From assembly GCA_024231955.1 (NCBI GenBank), contig JAAEPZ010000591.1, positions 34,453 to 98,452 on the forward strand: DNA of 64,000 bases, given 5' to 3'. Below the pieces are notes generated by a model, which was not told the DNA's origin, made no database searches, and saw nothing but the letters and a program-made list of their open reading frames with translations. This document shows, one piece after another, positions 43,401-52,035 of the stretch. The stretch is from a bacterium (GTDB lineage: Bacteria > Krumholzibacteriota > Krumholzibacteriia > JACNKJ01). Both the position numbers and the translations under genes were made by a program. Within the stretch, counting starts at the first letter, position 1. The number at the start of each line of letters is the position of its first letter.

Positions 43401-44015
43401 GTGAGTGAGTTAAAGACTTGGCGTTTTTACGATCAATTGCCGGAATCATTCTACGATGCTCTCGCATATGTTTTGCCGGCATCACTATTTTGCCTGGCCC
43501 TTGAGCATCTCTTTGGGTTAAGTCGTATATTCAGCTCTCTTTTCGGCGAGTCCGACACTTCGTTGGCGAAGGGTATTGTGGTTGGATTCTTCCTCTTTGG
43601 CTTGTTTTATGTGGTCGGTCAATTCACAACAAGTTTGTCGTACATAACATTAGCTGAAATAGTAATTAGGGTGCGGCGCCGCAGGAATAAGAATGAACGC
43701 AAATCCAAGTACTTCATCATGGACCGCTGGTTCGCCATTCGTGCTAATGCGGAGCCGGGAACGGTTGCGGAGATATCCAAGAGGCTCGCTCGCTGGATAC
43801 TTGGCAGGAATGTGGCTTTCTTGAGCCTGGTTCTTGTAATTATTGCGGGTTTTTCCGAAAACTGGACGACGATGGGGATTTGCGGTGGACTTGTTGTGAT
43901 CGGAATAGTGGACTTCTGGATCCGAACGTCGTGGATTATCTCAAGTATGGAGATCGTCCTGAAACTGGTTGGGGTTACCGACGACGATCTCAAGGAGCTA
44001 GCGGAGGTTCAGTGA
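43401..44015 (+). CDS. Multi-pass membrane protein beside the TIR gene, unknown
   Basis: This 204-residue protein has about four hydrophobic segments (near residues 20-40, 52-76, 135-150 and 152-175), a basic cytoplasmic loop (RVRRRRNKNERKSKY) between the second and third, and a soluble acidic tail (DDDLKELAEVQ). It has no signal peptide and no family I recognise. It lies 183 bases after the TIR gene on the same strand and shares its AT-rich composition, so it probably belongs to the same insert, perhaps as a membrane effector. GTG 43401 has an AGG at good spacing; GTG 43392 is possible. TTGACA at 43352 may be its -35 element. Confidence 0.65.
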   Translation: MSELKTWRFYDQLPESFYDALAYVLPASLFCLALEHLFGLSRIFSSLFGESDTSLAKGIVVGFFLFGLFYVVGQFTTSLSYITLAEIVIRVRRRRNKNERKSKYFIMDRWFAIRANAEPGTVAEISKRLARWILGRNVAFLSLVLVIIAGFSENWTTMGICGGLVVIGIVDFWIRTSWIISSMEIVLKLVGVTDDDLKELAEVQ

Positions 44016-44062
44016 AGAGTATTTTTGTGCTGGAAACCGGTCACACTCCTGGATGACGACAA

Positions 44063-44085
44063 GGGGGGAGACAGGGCCTCCCCCC
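44063..44085. terminator. Hairpin between convergent genes
   Basis: ggggggag (44063-44070) pairs with ctcccccc (44078-44085). It lies between the 3' ends of the membrane-protein gene and the minus-strand TPR lipoprotein gene. No T-run is present, so termination is uncertain. Confidence 0.45.
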
Positions 44086-44101
44086 GAAGATTGAACGCGA
44101 G

Positions 44102-45055
44102 CTATTTGCCGCCGAGCTCCTTGAGACGATCCAGCCGGGGCTGTTCGTTGGCGACCAGCCAGGAATCCTGCGAGAGCAGCTCCCAGGCTTTGGCGAAATG
44201 GGGACGCGCCTCGTCGACCCGCTCAAGCAGCAGCAGGCATTCGCCCAGCTCCTCGAAGACGTAGCCATCCTGATCGGCGCCGGCAGTTTCGATCTCGGTC
44301 AGCAGCTCACGCTGCATGGCCAGCGCCTCCTCGGTCCGTTCCAGCGATCTTAAAGCCCGTGCAACACTCCATTTGGCGATCCTGATCTCCACCTCGCCGC
44401 TGTTTGTCCTGCGCCAGACAAGCGCCCGCTCGAACAGGTCGAGCGCATCGGCGAACAACCCCTGGTCGTGCAGGGTCCAGCCGGTGTTGTTGTACAGTGC
44501 GCCCAGCCATTTGCCGGCGCGCTCATCGGTCGCCTCCTCGGCCATGGTGATGGCCTTCAGGTTCCACTCCATCGCCCTGCCCGACTCCTCCACAATCCCC
44601 AGCATGTGGGCGGCATCGACGGCATGGAATTCGTGGCCATTGGTTTGAGCAACATTCAACGCCTCGAGAAACAGGGGGATACTCTCCTCGCGCTTCCCGC
44701 TCGAATTGAGGACTCGCCCCTGTTCGAGCAGAATGCGCACCTGCCCGAGATGATCCTCCTGTCCCATCAGGGCGCGGGCGTCGTCGAGAGTCGCAGCCGC
44801 CCCGTCGAAATCTCCCTGCAACCCCTGTGCGCGGGCGATCTGGGTGAGCAGACAGACGTGCACCTCACTGTCGCCGCACTGCTCGGCCTTGGGCAGCAGC
44901 TCCCGGAGGGCAGCCTCGGTGCCCGCCGGGTCGCCATAGTTCCAGAGCTTGTCGAAATTCCGCAGCTCCTCGGGAAGCTCCACCGAGGAGGAGCAGCCGC
45001 ATTGGCAAAGAGCCAGAAGCAGAGTGATCACCATGAGTATTCGCTTGAACATCAT
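44102..45055 (-). CDS. TPR lipoprotein
   Basis: This 317-residue protein has a lipoprotein-type leader (MMFKRILMVITLLLALCQCGC) followed by SSSVELPEEL, then about seven tetratricopeptide-like helical pairs (for example 'GDFDGAAATLDDARALMGQ', 'GLFADALDLFERALVWRR', RTEEALAMQRELL). It is probably anchored to a membrane and acts as a protein-binding scaffold. GGAGGG lies before the tandem ATGs at 45055/45052. It follows the S9 peptidase gene on the same strand with a 43-base gap and may be cotranscribed. Confidence 0.8.
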   Translation of the reverse strand: MMFKRILMVITLLLALCQCGCSSSVELPEELRNFDKLWNYGDPAGTEAALRELLPKAEQCGDSEVHVCLLTQIARAQGLQGDFDGAAATLDDARALMGQEDHLGQVRILLEQGRVLNSSGKREESIPLFLEALNVAQTNGHEFHAVDAAHMLGIVEESGRAMEWNLKAITMAEEATDERAGKWLGALYNNTGWTLHDQGLFADALDLFERALVWRRTNSGEVEIRIAKWSVARALRSLERTEEALAMQRELLTEIETAGADQDGYVFEELGECLLLLERVDEARPHFAKAWELLSQDSWLVANEQPRLDRLKELGGK

Positions 45056-45098
45056 CCCTCCGATATGGAAGCGGCCCCCCCGGTTGAGGGGAGGTCGG

Positions 45099-47219
45099 TC
45101 AGCGGGTTTTCCGTGTCCGTTTTTTCTTCAGCCAGCGCGCCAGCCATGCGTGGAACTCGTTGTACCAGAGACGGCTGTTGCGCGGCTTGAGAATCCAGTG
45201 ATTCTCATCCGGGAAGACCACCAGCCGCGCGGGCTTCTTCATCGCTTTATAGACGTTGTAGATCTCGATCCCCTGAGTGTAGGGCACGCGATAATCCTGC
45301 TCGCCGTGCATCACCAGCATTGGGCTGTGGAAACCGGCGGCATGGCGCATGGGGTTGTAGCGATCCAGCCCCTCGATGTTGTCCCAGGGTTCGCCGCCCA
45401 TGGACCGCGCCCGCCCCTGGGTCCAGTCCGACGCGTACTGCGCCTGCAGATCGTTGACGCCCGCATGATTGATCAGGCAGGCGAAGCGCTTGGTCTGCGA
45501 CGCGATCCAGGCCACCAGGTAGCCGCCGTAGGAGCCGCCGGTGGCGGCGAGTCGCTTCGGATCGGCCAGCCCCCGTTCGATGAGATGGTCCGTCGCCGCC
45601 ATGACGTCATCGTAAGGCTGATCGCCCCAGCTGCCGAGGATCGAGGACGCGAACCGCTGGCCCCAACCGGTGGAGCCGTGAAAGTTGACCATCGCGGACA
45701 GATAGCCGGGACCGGAGAACACCTGGGCATTCCAGCGCCAATGCCACTGGTCGTTGAAGGCGCCGTGGGGGCCGCCGTGAATCAGATGCACGAGCGGATA
45801 CTCGGGACGCCGACGACTGCGCGGACCGAGAGGCTTTTCGCCTGGAGGATGAAGCAGCAGCATCTGCACTTTCCGTCCGCCGTGGCCGCTGAAGACCTCC
45901 TCGGACATCTCGCTCAACTTGATCCCCTTGAGGCCGGGCGCGGTGAAGGCCGTGGCGCGACGCATCCTCCTGCCCTCCAGATCGCAGGTGCGGACCTCCG
46001 GCGGCTCGCACAGCGACGAATGACCCAGGAAGATCCGCTCGCCCGCCACCTGGGGCGCGCCGTAGGTGCCCCCCTTGATCAGACGCTTGGGCAGGACTTT
46101 TTCGGGGTGCCTGAGCGCAGCCTTGAAATCCAGCGAGAAGATCGCGGTGTGTCCCCGCTCCTCGGCCACCAGATAAACGCGGCGACCCTGCGCGTCGAAA
46201 CTCCAGCCGGAGGCCGACAGCTTCCAGTTCTCGGTCAGGACGATCTCCCGCCCGCTGCTCCGCTCGCGGGCGACCAGCCGCACCCGGTCGGCATAGAAGT
46301 CGAATTCCCGCTGCATGCCGAAGAGGATCCAGCGCCCGTCGGGCGAATGGATGGGGCGGCTCAGCGAACCCTTGTAGCTCTTGCCGAACTCGACCAGCGC
46401 GCCGCTGCGGCCGGCCGGTCGTGGTTTCGCGGGCAGGCTCACGCGGAAGCAGCCCCAACGGAGTCTGTCGTGCGGCGGCTTGGACGAGCACGCCTCGAAG
46501 ACGATCTCCCGACCATCGGGGGCGATGCTGAACTTGCCGCCCGGTGACATGGGATCCAGCCAACCCTTGAGCCCCGGCGTCAGATCCGTCACCTCGCCGC
46601 TCTTCAGCTCCAGCTGGAAGATATGGTGCACGATCCCGTCGGTGAGCCACTGGTCCCAGTAGCGGTAGAAGCGGTCCTCCGTGATCCGAGCCTTGACGGG
46701 CTCCTCCCGTATCCTCTTGTGACGTTTCGCCGTGGCCTCCAGACCCGGAGCGTCGGCGTAAACGGGCGCGACGAACGCCAGCCGTTCGCCGTCGGGGAAC
46801 CAATGTGGATCGATAGCGCCGAGCGGCAGGTCGGTCAGGCGCGTCGCCTCGCCACCGTCGAGCGACATCAGGTACAGCTGCCCCTTGTCGGCGAACTGCG
46901 CGCCCTCTCCCGCCGGTTGCTTGTCGGCCGCCGCCCCCTCGCCCGGTTTGCGCACGAAGGCGATGCGATCGCCTGCGGGGCTCCAGGCGGGTTGACTGCT
47001 GGCGTACTCCGACGAGGTCAGCGCCCGCGCCGGGTCATTGTCCTCTCCGGTGCCGGAACTCTTGGCCGCGGCGGGAACATGCCAGAGGCGGGTTGACGCA
47101 CGATTGTCCTGCAGCGAGCAGTTGGTGACGGGGACGAGGAACGACTTGCCATCGGGGGCGGGAGCGGGATTGCCGACACGGGGCAACAGCCAGAGGTCGT
47201 CTACGGTCAAGTGGCGCAT
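45099..47219 (-). CDS. S9 family peptidase (acylaminoacyl/prolyl-oligopeptidase type)
   Basis: This 706-residue protein has an N-terminal propeller of TolB-like blades (SPAGDRIAFVR, 'FPDGERLAFVAPVY', SPDGRWILFGMQ) and a C-terminal alpha/beta-hydrolase with nucleophile Ser in ATGGSYGGYLVAW, Asp in 'LVMHGEQDYRVPY' and His in PDENHWILK. The propeller limits access to peptides; there is no signal peptide, so it is cytoplasmic. AAGGAG lies before ATG 47219. Downstream on the same strand is the TPR lipoprotein gene. Confidence 0.93.
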   Translation of the reverse strand: MRHLTVDDLWLLPRVGNPAPAPDGKSFLVPVTNCSLQDNRASTRLWHVPAAAKSSGTGEDNDPARALTSSEYASSQPAWSPAGDRIAFVRKPGEGAAADKQPAGEGAQFADKGQLYLMSLDGGEATRLTDLPLGAIDPHWFPDGERLAFVAPVYADAPGLEATAKRHKRIREEPVKARITEDRFYRYWDQWLTDGIVHHIFQLELKSGEVTDLTPGLKGWLDPMSPGGKFSIAPDGREIVFEACSSKPPHDRLRWGCFRVSLPAKPRPAGRSGALVEFGKSYKGSLSRPIHSPDGRWILFGMQREFDFYADRVRLVARERSSGREIVLTENWKLSASGWSFDAQGRRVYLVAEERGHTAIFSLDFKAALRHPEKVLPKRLIKGGTYGAPQVAGERIFLGHSSLCEPPEVRTCDLEGRRMRRATAFTAPGLKGIKLSEMSEEVFSGHGGRKVQMLLLHPPGEKPLGPRSRRRPEYPLVHLIHGGPHGAFNDQWHWRWNAQVFSGPGYLSAMVNFHGSTGWGQRFASSILGSWGDQPYDDVMAATDHLIERGLADPKRLAATGGSYGGYLVAWIASQTKRFACLINHAGVNDLQAQYASDWTQGRARSMGGEPWDNIEGLDRYNPMRHAAGFHSPMLVMHGEQDYRVPYTQGIEIYNVYKAMKKPARLVVFPDENHWILKPRNSRLWYNEFHAWLARWLKKKRTRKTR

Positions 47220-47272
47220 TCGGGACTCCTTGCTGGAGCGCCCGCCTTGAGACGGGCGCGTTGTTAATGGTT

Positions 47273-48028
47273 CTAGAGCTTCGCCCAGATCCCGACGGTA
47301 TTGTCTTCAGGATCGAGCAGGATGGCGATGCGACCGACATCGGGGATATCCATAGGCGGCACGACCACCTTGGCGCCCAGCTTCTCCGCTTTGACGAGTG
47401 ACTCTTCGACACTCTCGACGACCACGTAGGATTGCCAGTAGGGGGCCAGGTGATCCTCGGCCTGCGCGGCCATCAACCCCACGATGTCCTTGCCGGCGGC
47501 GGAGAAAACCGTGTAGGGCGCTCCGGCCATCGGGCTGGTCTCCCCAGACCAGGCGTACAGCTTCCCGTAGAAATCCTGCAGACCCGTCGTGTCGCGCACG
47601 ACGATCTCCTCCCAGCAGAAGTCGCCGAATCCGGGAGTTGCCGGCGGTTGACCCTCCTCTTCACCGGTGAAGGGGCAGGAGGTGATCCCCACGGGATCGG
47701 CGATGATCGAGTAGCGGCCGACCGTCGGAATGTCGGTGGGGGGCAGCACGACCTTGCCGCCCAGTTCGACCGCCTTGGCCGTGGTCTTGTCCACATCCTC
47801 CACGGAGATATAGATGTGCCAGCGGCTGGGACGGGAATCATTGCCGTCAAGAACCTCAAGTCCGCCGAAGGGACGTTCGCCGTTGAGGAACATGGTGTAG
47901 TCGCCCAGTTCTCCCATGGGGAAGACCTTGGTCCTCCAGCCGAAGAGTTCGGTGTAGAATGCGACGGATCGGTCGCGATCCCGAGTATAGAGGTCACGCC
48001 AGACAGGAATACTGTTCACTTTAGCCAT
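47273..48028 (-). CDS. Two-domain VOC (glyoxalase-fold) protein
   Basis: This 251-residue protein has two tandem VOC modules: residues about 8-120 ('WRDLYTRDRDRSVAFYTELF', WHIYISVEDVDKT) and about 135-250 ('WEEIVVRDTTGLQDFYGKLY', SYVVVESVEESL), each ending in an 'IPxVGR.....DP' strand. The VOC fold includes lyases, dioxygenases and resistance proteins; conserved metal ligands are not clear, so function is open. AAGGAG precedes ATG 48028. Same strand as the S9 gene, 53 bases upstream of it. Confidence 0.85.
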   Translation of the reverse strand: MAKVNSIPVWRDLYTRDRDRSVAFYTELFGWRTKVFPMGELGDYTMFLNGERPFGGLEVLDGNDSRPSRWHIYISVEDVDKTTAKAVELGGKVVLPPTDIPTVGRYSIIADPVGITSCPFTGEEEGQPPATPGFGDFCWEEIVVRDTTGLQDFYGKLYAWSGETSPMAGAPYTVFSAAGKDIVGLMAAQAEDHLAPYWQSYVVVESVEESLVKAEKLGAKVVVPPMDIPDVGRIAILLDPEDNTVGIWAKL

Positions 48029-48195
48029 GAGAGTCTCCTTGTTATTGGACGTTGTGTCGAGCTTGGGAAGGGTTCGCGTACTATAGCCAAAGCGGGGATC
48101 GGAATCCACAATCTTCGGCTAGGCACAGCCCCCTCCATCAACTAGTATGGTTTCGTCCCGTATCGGCAGTCATCCCATCAGCAGGAGGCATTATC

Positions 48196-48777
48196 ATGTG
48201 CACACCGATTCCCACCCGGGCGGAGGCCTGGTCTCTCCTGTGCGAGTTCAACGAGACCGCGATGCTGCGCCGTCATGCTTTGGCGGTGGAGGGCGTCATG
48301 CGTTACTGGGCGCGGAAGCATGATGAGGATGTGGAGGTGTGGGGGGTGGTGGGATTGATCCATGATCTCGACTTCGAGAAGTATCCGGATCAGCACTGCC
48401 GGATGACCGAGAAGATCCTCCGGGAGCGCGACTGGCCCGAGCATGTCGTCAGAGCGGTGATCAGCCACGGCTGGGGTGTCTGCACCGACGTCGAACCGCG
48501 GAGCGAGATGGAGATCGTCCTCTATGCGATCGACGAGTTGACGGGCCTGGTGGCGGCAACCGCGCTGGTTCGTCCCAGCCGCAGCGTGCTGGATACGGAG
48601 GTGAAATCGGTGAAGAAGAAGTGGAAGAGCGCGAGGTTCGCGGCCGGGGTCGATCGGGAGGTTATCGATAAAGGCGCCGCGCTCCTGAACATGGAACGCG
48701 GCGAATTGATCGCGGAGGTCATCGCGGGCATGCGCGAGGTGGCCGAGGATATAGGCCTGGCCGGCAACCCGGAATAG
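48196..48777 (+). CDS. HD-domain hydrolase family protein
   Basis: This 193-residue protein has the HD pattern: 'NETAMLRRHALAVEGVMRYW' (first His), VVGLIHDLDFEKYPDQH (His-Asp), 'RAVISHGWGV' and 'YAIDELTGLVAAT' (distal Asp). HD proteins are metal phosphohydrolases, often acting on nucleotides. CAGGAGG lies before ATG 48196. It is divergent from the VOC gene and converges on the hybrid kinase with an 7-base gap. Confidence 0.85.
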   Translation: MCTPIPTRAEAWSLLCEFNETAMLRRHALAVEGVMRYWARKHDEDVEVWGVVGLIHDLDFEKYPDQHCRMTEKILRERDWPEHVVRAVISHGWGVCTDVEPRSEMEIVLYAIDELTGLVAATALVRPSRSVLDTEVKSVKKKWKSARFAAGVDREVIDKGAALLNMERGELIAEVIAGMREVAEDIGLAGNPE

Positions 48778-48784
48778 CGACGGG

Positions 48785-50449
48785 TCAGGAGCGGAGAACC
48801 GGCTCCTGCACGGCGCTGTTCAGCCCGACCAGCACCTCGCGCAGTTTGTTGCGTGATGCCGGTTTGGAGATGACCTCGGATACGCTTTTGCTGAGCAGCT
48901 CCTCATCGTCGATGTAATCACCCCAACCGGTAACGAGCACCACAGGGAGTTTGGGCCATTTCTGGGAGATGACCCGGATCAGATCCCACCCGGTCATCTC
49001 CGGCATGCCCAGGTCGGTGAACACCAGGTCGAATGTCTGTGTCTCCAGTATCGACAGCGCCTCTTTCCCGCTGTTGGCCACCTCGGTGGCTTGTCCAAGG
49101 TGACGCATCAAACCGGCGAGGCCTTCGGCGACGTAGGGTTCATCGTCGACGATCAGCACGCGGCGCGAGGGGATCGGCTCCTTGCTCTCCTGCTCCTCGA
49201 CCACCGCATCGGGCAGAGACAAGCCCGCTTTAGCGGGGAAGAACAGTGAGACGGCCGTACCCTGCTTGAGCACGCTCTCGATACGGATCTCACCTTTCAT
49301 CCGCTTGATGATGCCGTACACCATGCTCATGCCGAGACCGGTGCCGTGCGCACCCTTGGTCGTGAAGAAGGGATCCAGCACTTTTTGCTTGGTGTTCTCA
49401 TCCATCCCCTCACCGGTATCCGCAACGGTCACCCGTACCCATTCGCCCTCGTCGGCGGAGCTGACGATCAGCGTGCCCCCTCGGGGCATGGCGTCGATGG
49501 AGTTGTTGATCAGGTTGGTGAGCATCTCGCGCATCTCGACGGGATTGCCGAGAATGGGGGGGATCTCCCCGAATATCTCACGAACCTTGATCTTCGTGCC
49601 GTGCAATGCTTCGCTGGCTTTGCACTTGTCGTGGCTCATCTCCAGCGCCTGATGGCAGGTCTCGTTCAATTGAATCGTGGTCAGGCCGCGGCTCTCCTTG
49701 GGGTTGGAGATCTCGCGGATCTTGCGGACGGTCTCGGCGCCATCAGCGGCGGCTTGCATCATGATCTCCAGCGATTGCAGCAGGTCCTTGCCCTCCAGGT
49801 TGCCGTCCACCAGATCGCTGTGAACCAGCTCCAGCCGGGCGCTGATCGCAAACAGGACATTGTTGAAGTCATGGGCGATGCCGGCGGCCATTTCGCCCGC
49901 GGACTTCAGCTTTTCGGCCTGAACCAGTTGCGACTGGCTCTTCTGCAATTGCGAACACATGCGATTGAACTGCTTGCTGAGTTGTCCCAACTCATCATTG
50001 GCCTGAACGGGCACCCGCTCGCTGAAATCCCCCAAGGCCACATTGCGACTGATTCGCGTCAGCGTCTGGATCGGACGCAGCAGGCGTCCAAGCGAGATGT
50101 AGAGGGAGAGTATGGCTCCGCAGATGCCGAGGAGCACGACAATGGCCAGCCCGATACGAGCCTGTTTGCAACTCTGACTATATGCGGTGTAGGCCCTGTC
50201 GATATCCTGAACGAGTAGAGACGTCTCGGCCGATGTCGGATCGACGGCGCGATTCCCGTAGCCCTCCGTCACCGCCGTCAGGTCGTCTAACAACTGGTCG
50301 TCGATCTCCGACTGCCAGATCTTGAGACTGACCGCATAGAAACCTGTGCATAATATGGTGATCATTAGAAGATTGAATACGAGAAGTCTCACCTTTAATC
50401 CGAGTAAAGGCCTTTTGGCATCGCTCGCAACCGATTTTTCCATGTCCAC
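48785..50449 (-). CDS. Membrane hybrid histidine kinase (HAMP, HisKA, HATPase, REC)
   Basis: This 554-residue protein has two membrane helices (about residues 22-45 and 98-120) enclosing a short periplasmic loop, HAMP (about 120-172), H-box 'GEMAAGIAHDFNNVLF', an HATPase domain (NLINNSIDAMPRGG, ADTGEGMDE, GTGLGMSMV), and a C-terminal receiver with DDEP, Asp in FDLVFTDLGMPEMTG and Lys in VISKPAS. GTG 50449 follows AGGGGGAG at good spacing; TTG 50470 and ATG 50443 are alternatives. It is transcribed after the REC-kinase at 50495, and the two likely form a phosphorelay. Confidence 0.9.
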   Translation of the reverse strand: MDMEKSVASDAKRPLLGLKVRLLVFNLLMITILCTGFYAVSLKIWQSEIDDQLLDDLTAVTEGYGNRAVDPTSAETSLLVQDIDRAYTAYSQSCKQARIGLAIVVLLGICGAILSLYISLGRLLRPIQTLTRISRNVALGDFSERVPVQANDELGQLSKQFNRMCSQLQKSQSQLVQAEKLKSAGEMAAGIAHDFNNVLFAISARLELVHSDLVDGNLEGKDLLQSLEIMMQAAADGAETVRKIREISNPKESRGLTTIQLNETCHQALEMSHDKCKASEALHGTKIKVREIFGEIPPILGNPVEMREMLTNLINNSIDAMPRGGTLIVSSADEGEWVRVTVADTGEGMDENTKQKVLDPFFTTKGAHGTGLGMSMVYGIIKRMKGEIRIESVLKQGTAVSLFFPAKAGLSLPDAVVEEQESKEPIPSRRVLIVDDEPYVAEGLAGLMRHLGQATEVANSGKEALSILETQTFDLVFTDLGMPEMTGWDLIRVISQKWPKLPVVLVTGWGDYIDDEELLSKSVSEVISKPASRNKLREVLVGLNSAVQEPVLRS

Positions 50450-50494
50450 AGAATCACTCCCCCTGGTCAAAGCAAATCATCGTCAAAATAATGG

Positions 50495-51784
50495 TTAGAG
50501 GCTGAAGACCTTGTTCAGGGGATCCGTCTCGGAGCACTCTGCCGGCTCTTCTGCGGGTATGGTTCCCTGTGTCTTATCCTCTTGAATACCGGGCGGCTCC
50601 GGCGCCTCCATTTCGGAGAAGGCCCGTGTCGCTTTTTCTATCTGTAATTGAGTGGCATTTTCCTTCAAACGGACTTCGATGTTGCAACCCTCGCCGATGT
50701 TGCTCACGACGCCGATGTTGCCACCCATCCTCTTAATAACGTCGCGAATAATACCGAGCCCCACACCAAGACCGCCGCCGAGGTGCTCATCCTCCGAAGA
50801 GTGATGAGTTTCAACCGCAGCCAGAGTCTGGAATGGCTCGAAGATCGTCGCGACCTTGTCCTTGGGTATGCCGATACCGTTGTCCACGACCTCCAGAATC
50901 AGATCGCGCTCTTCAAGCACAACGCCGACCCGTATGGTACCGCCGTTTGGTGTCGCCCGAATCGAGTTGCTGATGAGTTCGCCGGCGATCTGTCGCAGCC
51001 GTCTCGGATCACCAGTCCACTCCCACGACTCGTTGCCCTCGTAAACAAGATTGAGTTCGCGATTGGCGATCTTGTTGTGCATCTCCTGCAGAAGGGATTT
51101 GATGAGTTCGGGCGGATTGATCAGTTGATCCTGCAGCGGGATGGGGGCGTCGGTGCCCTCGCTCAGCCAGCGCATGTCGTCGGCCAGAACTTCGAGAGCA
51201 TCCAGACTCGACTGGAAGATGCTGACAAGCGTCTGGTCCTGATTGCACTGCTCCATGAATTCCGAGGCCACGAAGCGCAGTGAGGTCAGCGGCGTGCTCA
51301 ACTCATGGGCGATCAAGGTCACGAAACGCTCCCTCATATCCTCGAGGGATTTCTGTTTGTGATACAGCTGCTTGAGAAGACGGTTCTCCCGCCCCTGGTC
51401 CATACGCTCGCGCGCCCGCTTCACGGCTTCCCGCAACTCCCCGACGCGGACCGGTTTGAGCAGAAATTCGGAGGCGCCCAGTTTCATCGCTTCGACAGCC
51501 GTCTCCACGGAGCCGCCACCGGTCAGCAGAAGTATCTCCAGGTCGGGATAATGGGGCTTGAGAACCTGGAGCAACTCCAGTCCGCTGAGGCCGGGCATAT
51601 GTAGGTCGCTGATCAATATGTCGTATTGCTGACCGGCAAGCTGGCCGGACACTTGTGAGCCATCGTGAAGAACATCGACTTCATAGTTCGACAGAATATC
51701 GCGCAGAAGTATACAAAGCTCAGGATCATCATCCACAACCAGAATGCGTGTATCCGTTTGCTTCAGGAATTCGCTATTTTGCAT
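50495..51784 (-). CDS. Soluble REC-histidine kinase
   Basis: This 429-residue protein has an N-terminal receiver (VVDDDPELC, Asp in ILISDLHMPGLSG, Lys in LLKPVRV), a coiled linker, H-box 'TLIAHELSTPLTSL', an HATPase domain (ELISNSIRATPNGG, VDNGIGIPKD, 'GGLGVGLGIIRDVIKRMG'), and an acidic tail of about 45 residues. It has no membrane segment. GGAGGAAGGG lies before ATG 51784. Its domain order equals that of the protein at 9274. It lies just upstream of the membrane hybrid kinase and could take phosphate from that kinase. Confidence 0.9.
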   Translation of the reverse strand: MQNSEFLKQTDTRILVVDDDPELCILLRDILSNYEVDVLHDGSQVSGQLAGQQYDILISDLHMPGLSGLELLQVLKPHYPDLEILLLTGGGSVETAVEAMKLGASEFLLKPVRVGELREAVKRARERMDQGRENRLLKQLYHKQKSLEDMRERFVTLIAHELSTPLTSLRFVASEFMEQCNQDQTLVSIFQSSLDALEVLADDMRWLSEGTDAPIPLQDQLINPPELIKSLLQEMHNKIANRELNLVYEGNESWEWTGDPRRLRQIAGELISNSIRATPNGGTIRVGVVLEERDLILEVVDNGIGIPKDKVATIFEPFQTLAAVETHHSSEDEHLGGGLGVGLGIIRDVIKRMGGNIGVVSNIGEGCNIEVRLKENATQLQIEKATRAFSEMEAPEPPGIQEDKTQGTIPAEEPAECSETDPLNKVFSL

Positions 51785-51949
51785 ATCCCTTCCTCCCTGG
51801 GTTTGTGGGTACCCAATATTGTTCTTCGGCTCTTCAGCGCCGGTACTTGAACACTAGTTGTCAGTTTATCTTGATCGTTTCGGCACAATCCCAGCTGGAT
51901 ATTTCGGGAATGATACGGAATCCCTGTGCAAGTTCCGGTCGCTCGACTC

Positions 51950-51978
51950 TTGCGGTAAGCCACTCTCGGCGATACATT
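51950..51978 (+). promoter_or_regulatory. Promoter of the isocitrate/isopropylmalate dehydrogenase gene
   Basis: TTGCGG (51950-51955), 17 bp and TACATT (51973-51978) lie about 57 bases before TTG 52036. Confidence 0.5.
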
Positions 51979-52035
51979 CTGGGCAACACGCAAATCTCTA
52001 TTCCTGAATATCGTAGGAACTAAAAGGAGAAAACC

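Noticed and set aside
44949..46547. 532-codon plus-strand frame
   Set aside because: It lies opposite the S9 peptidase and TPR lipoprotein genes and has no recognisable domain.
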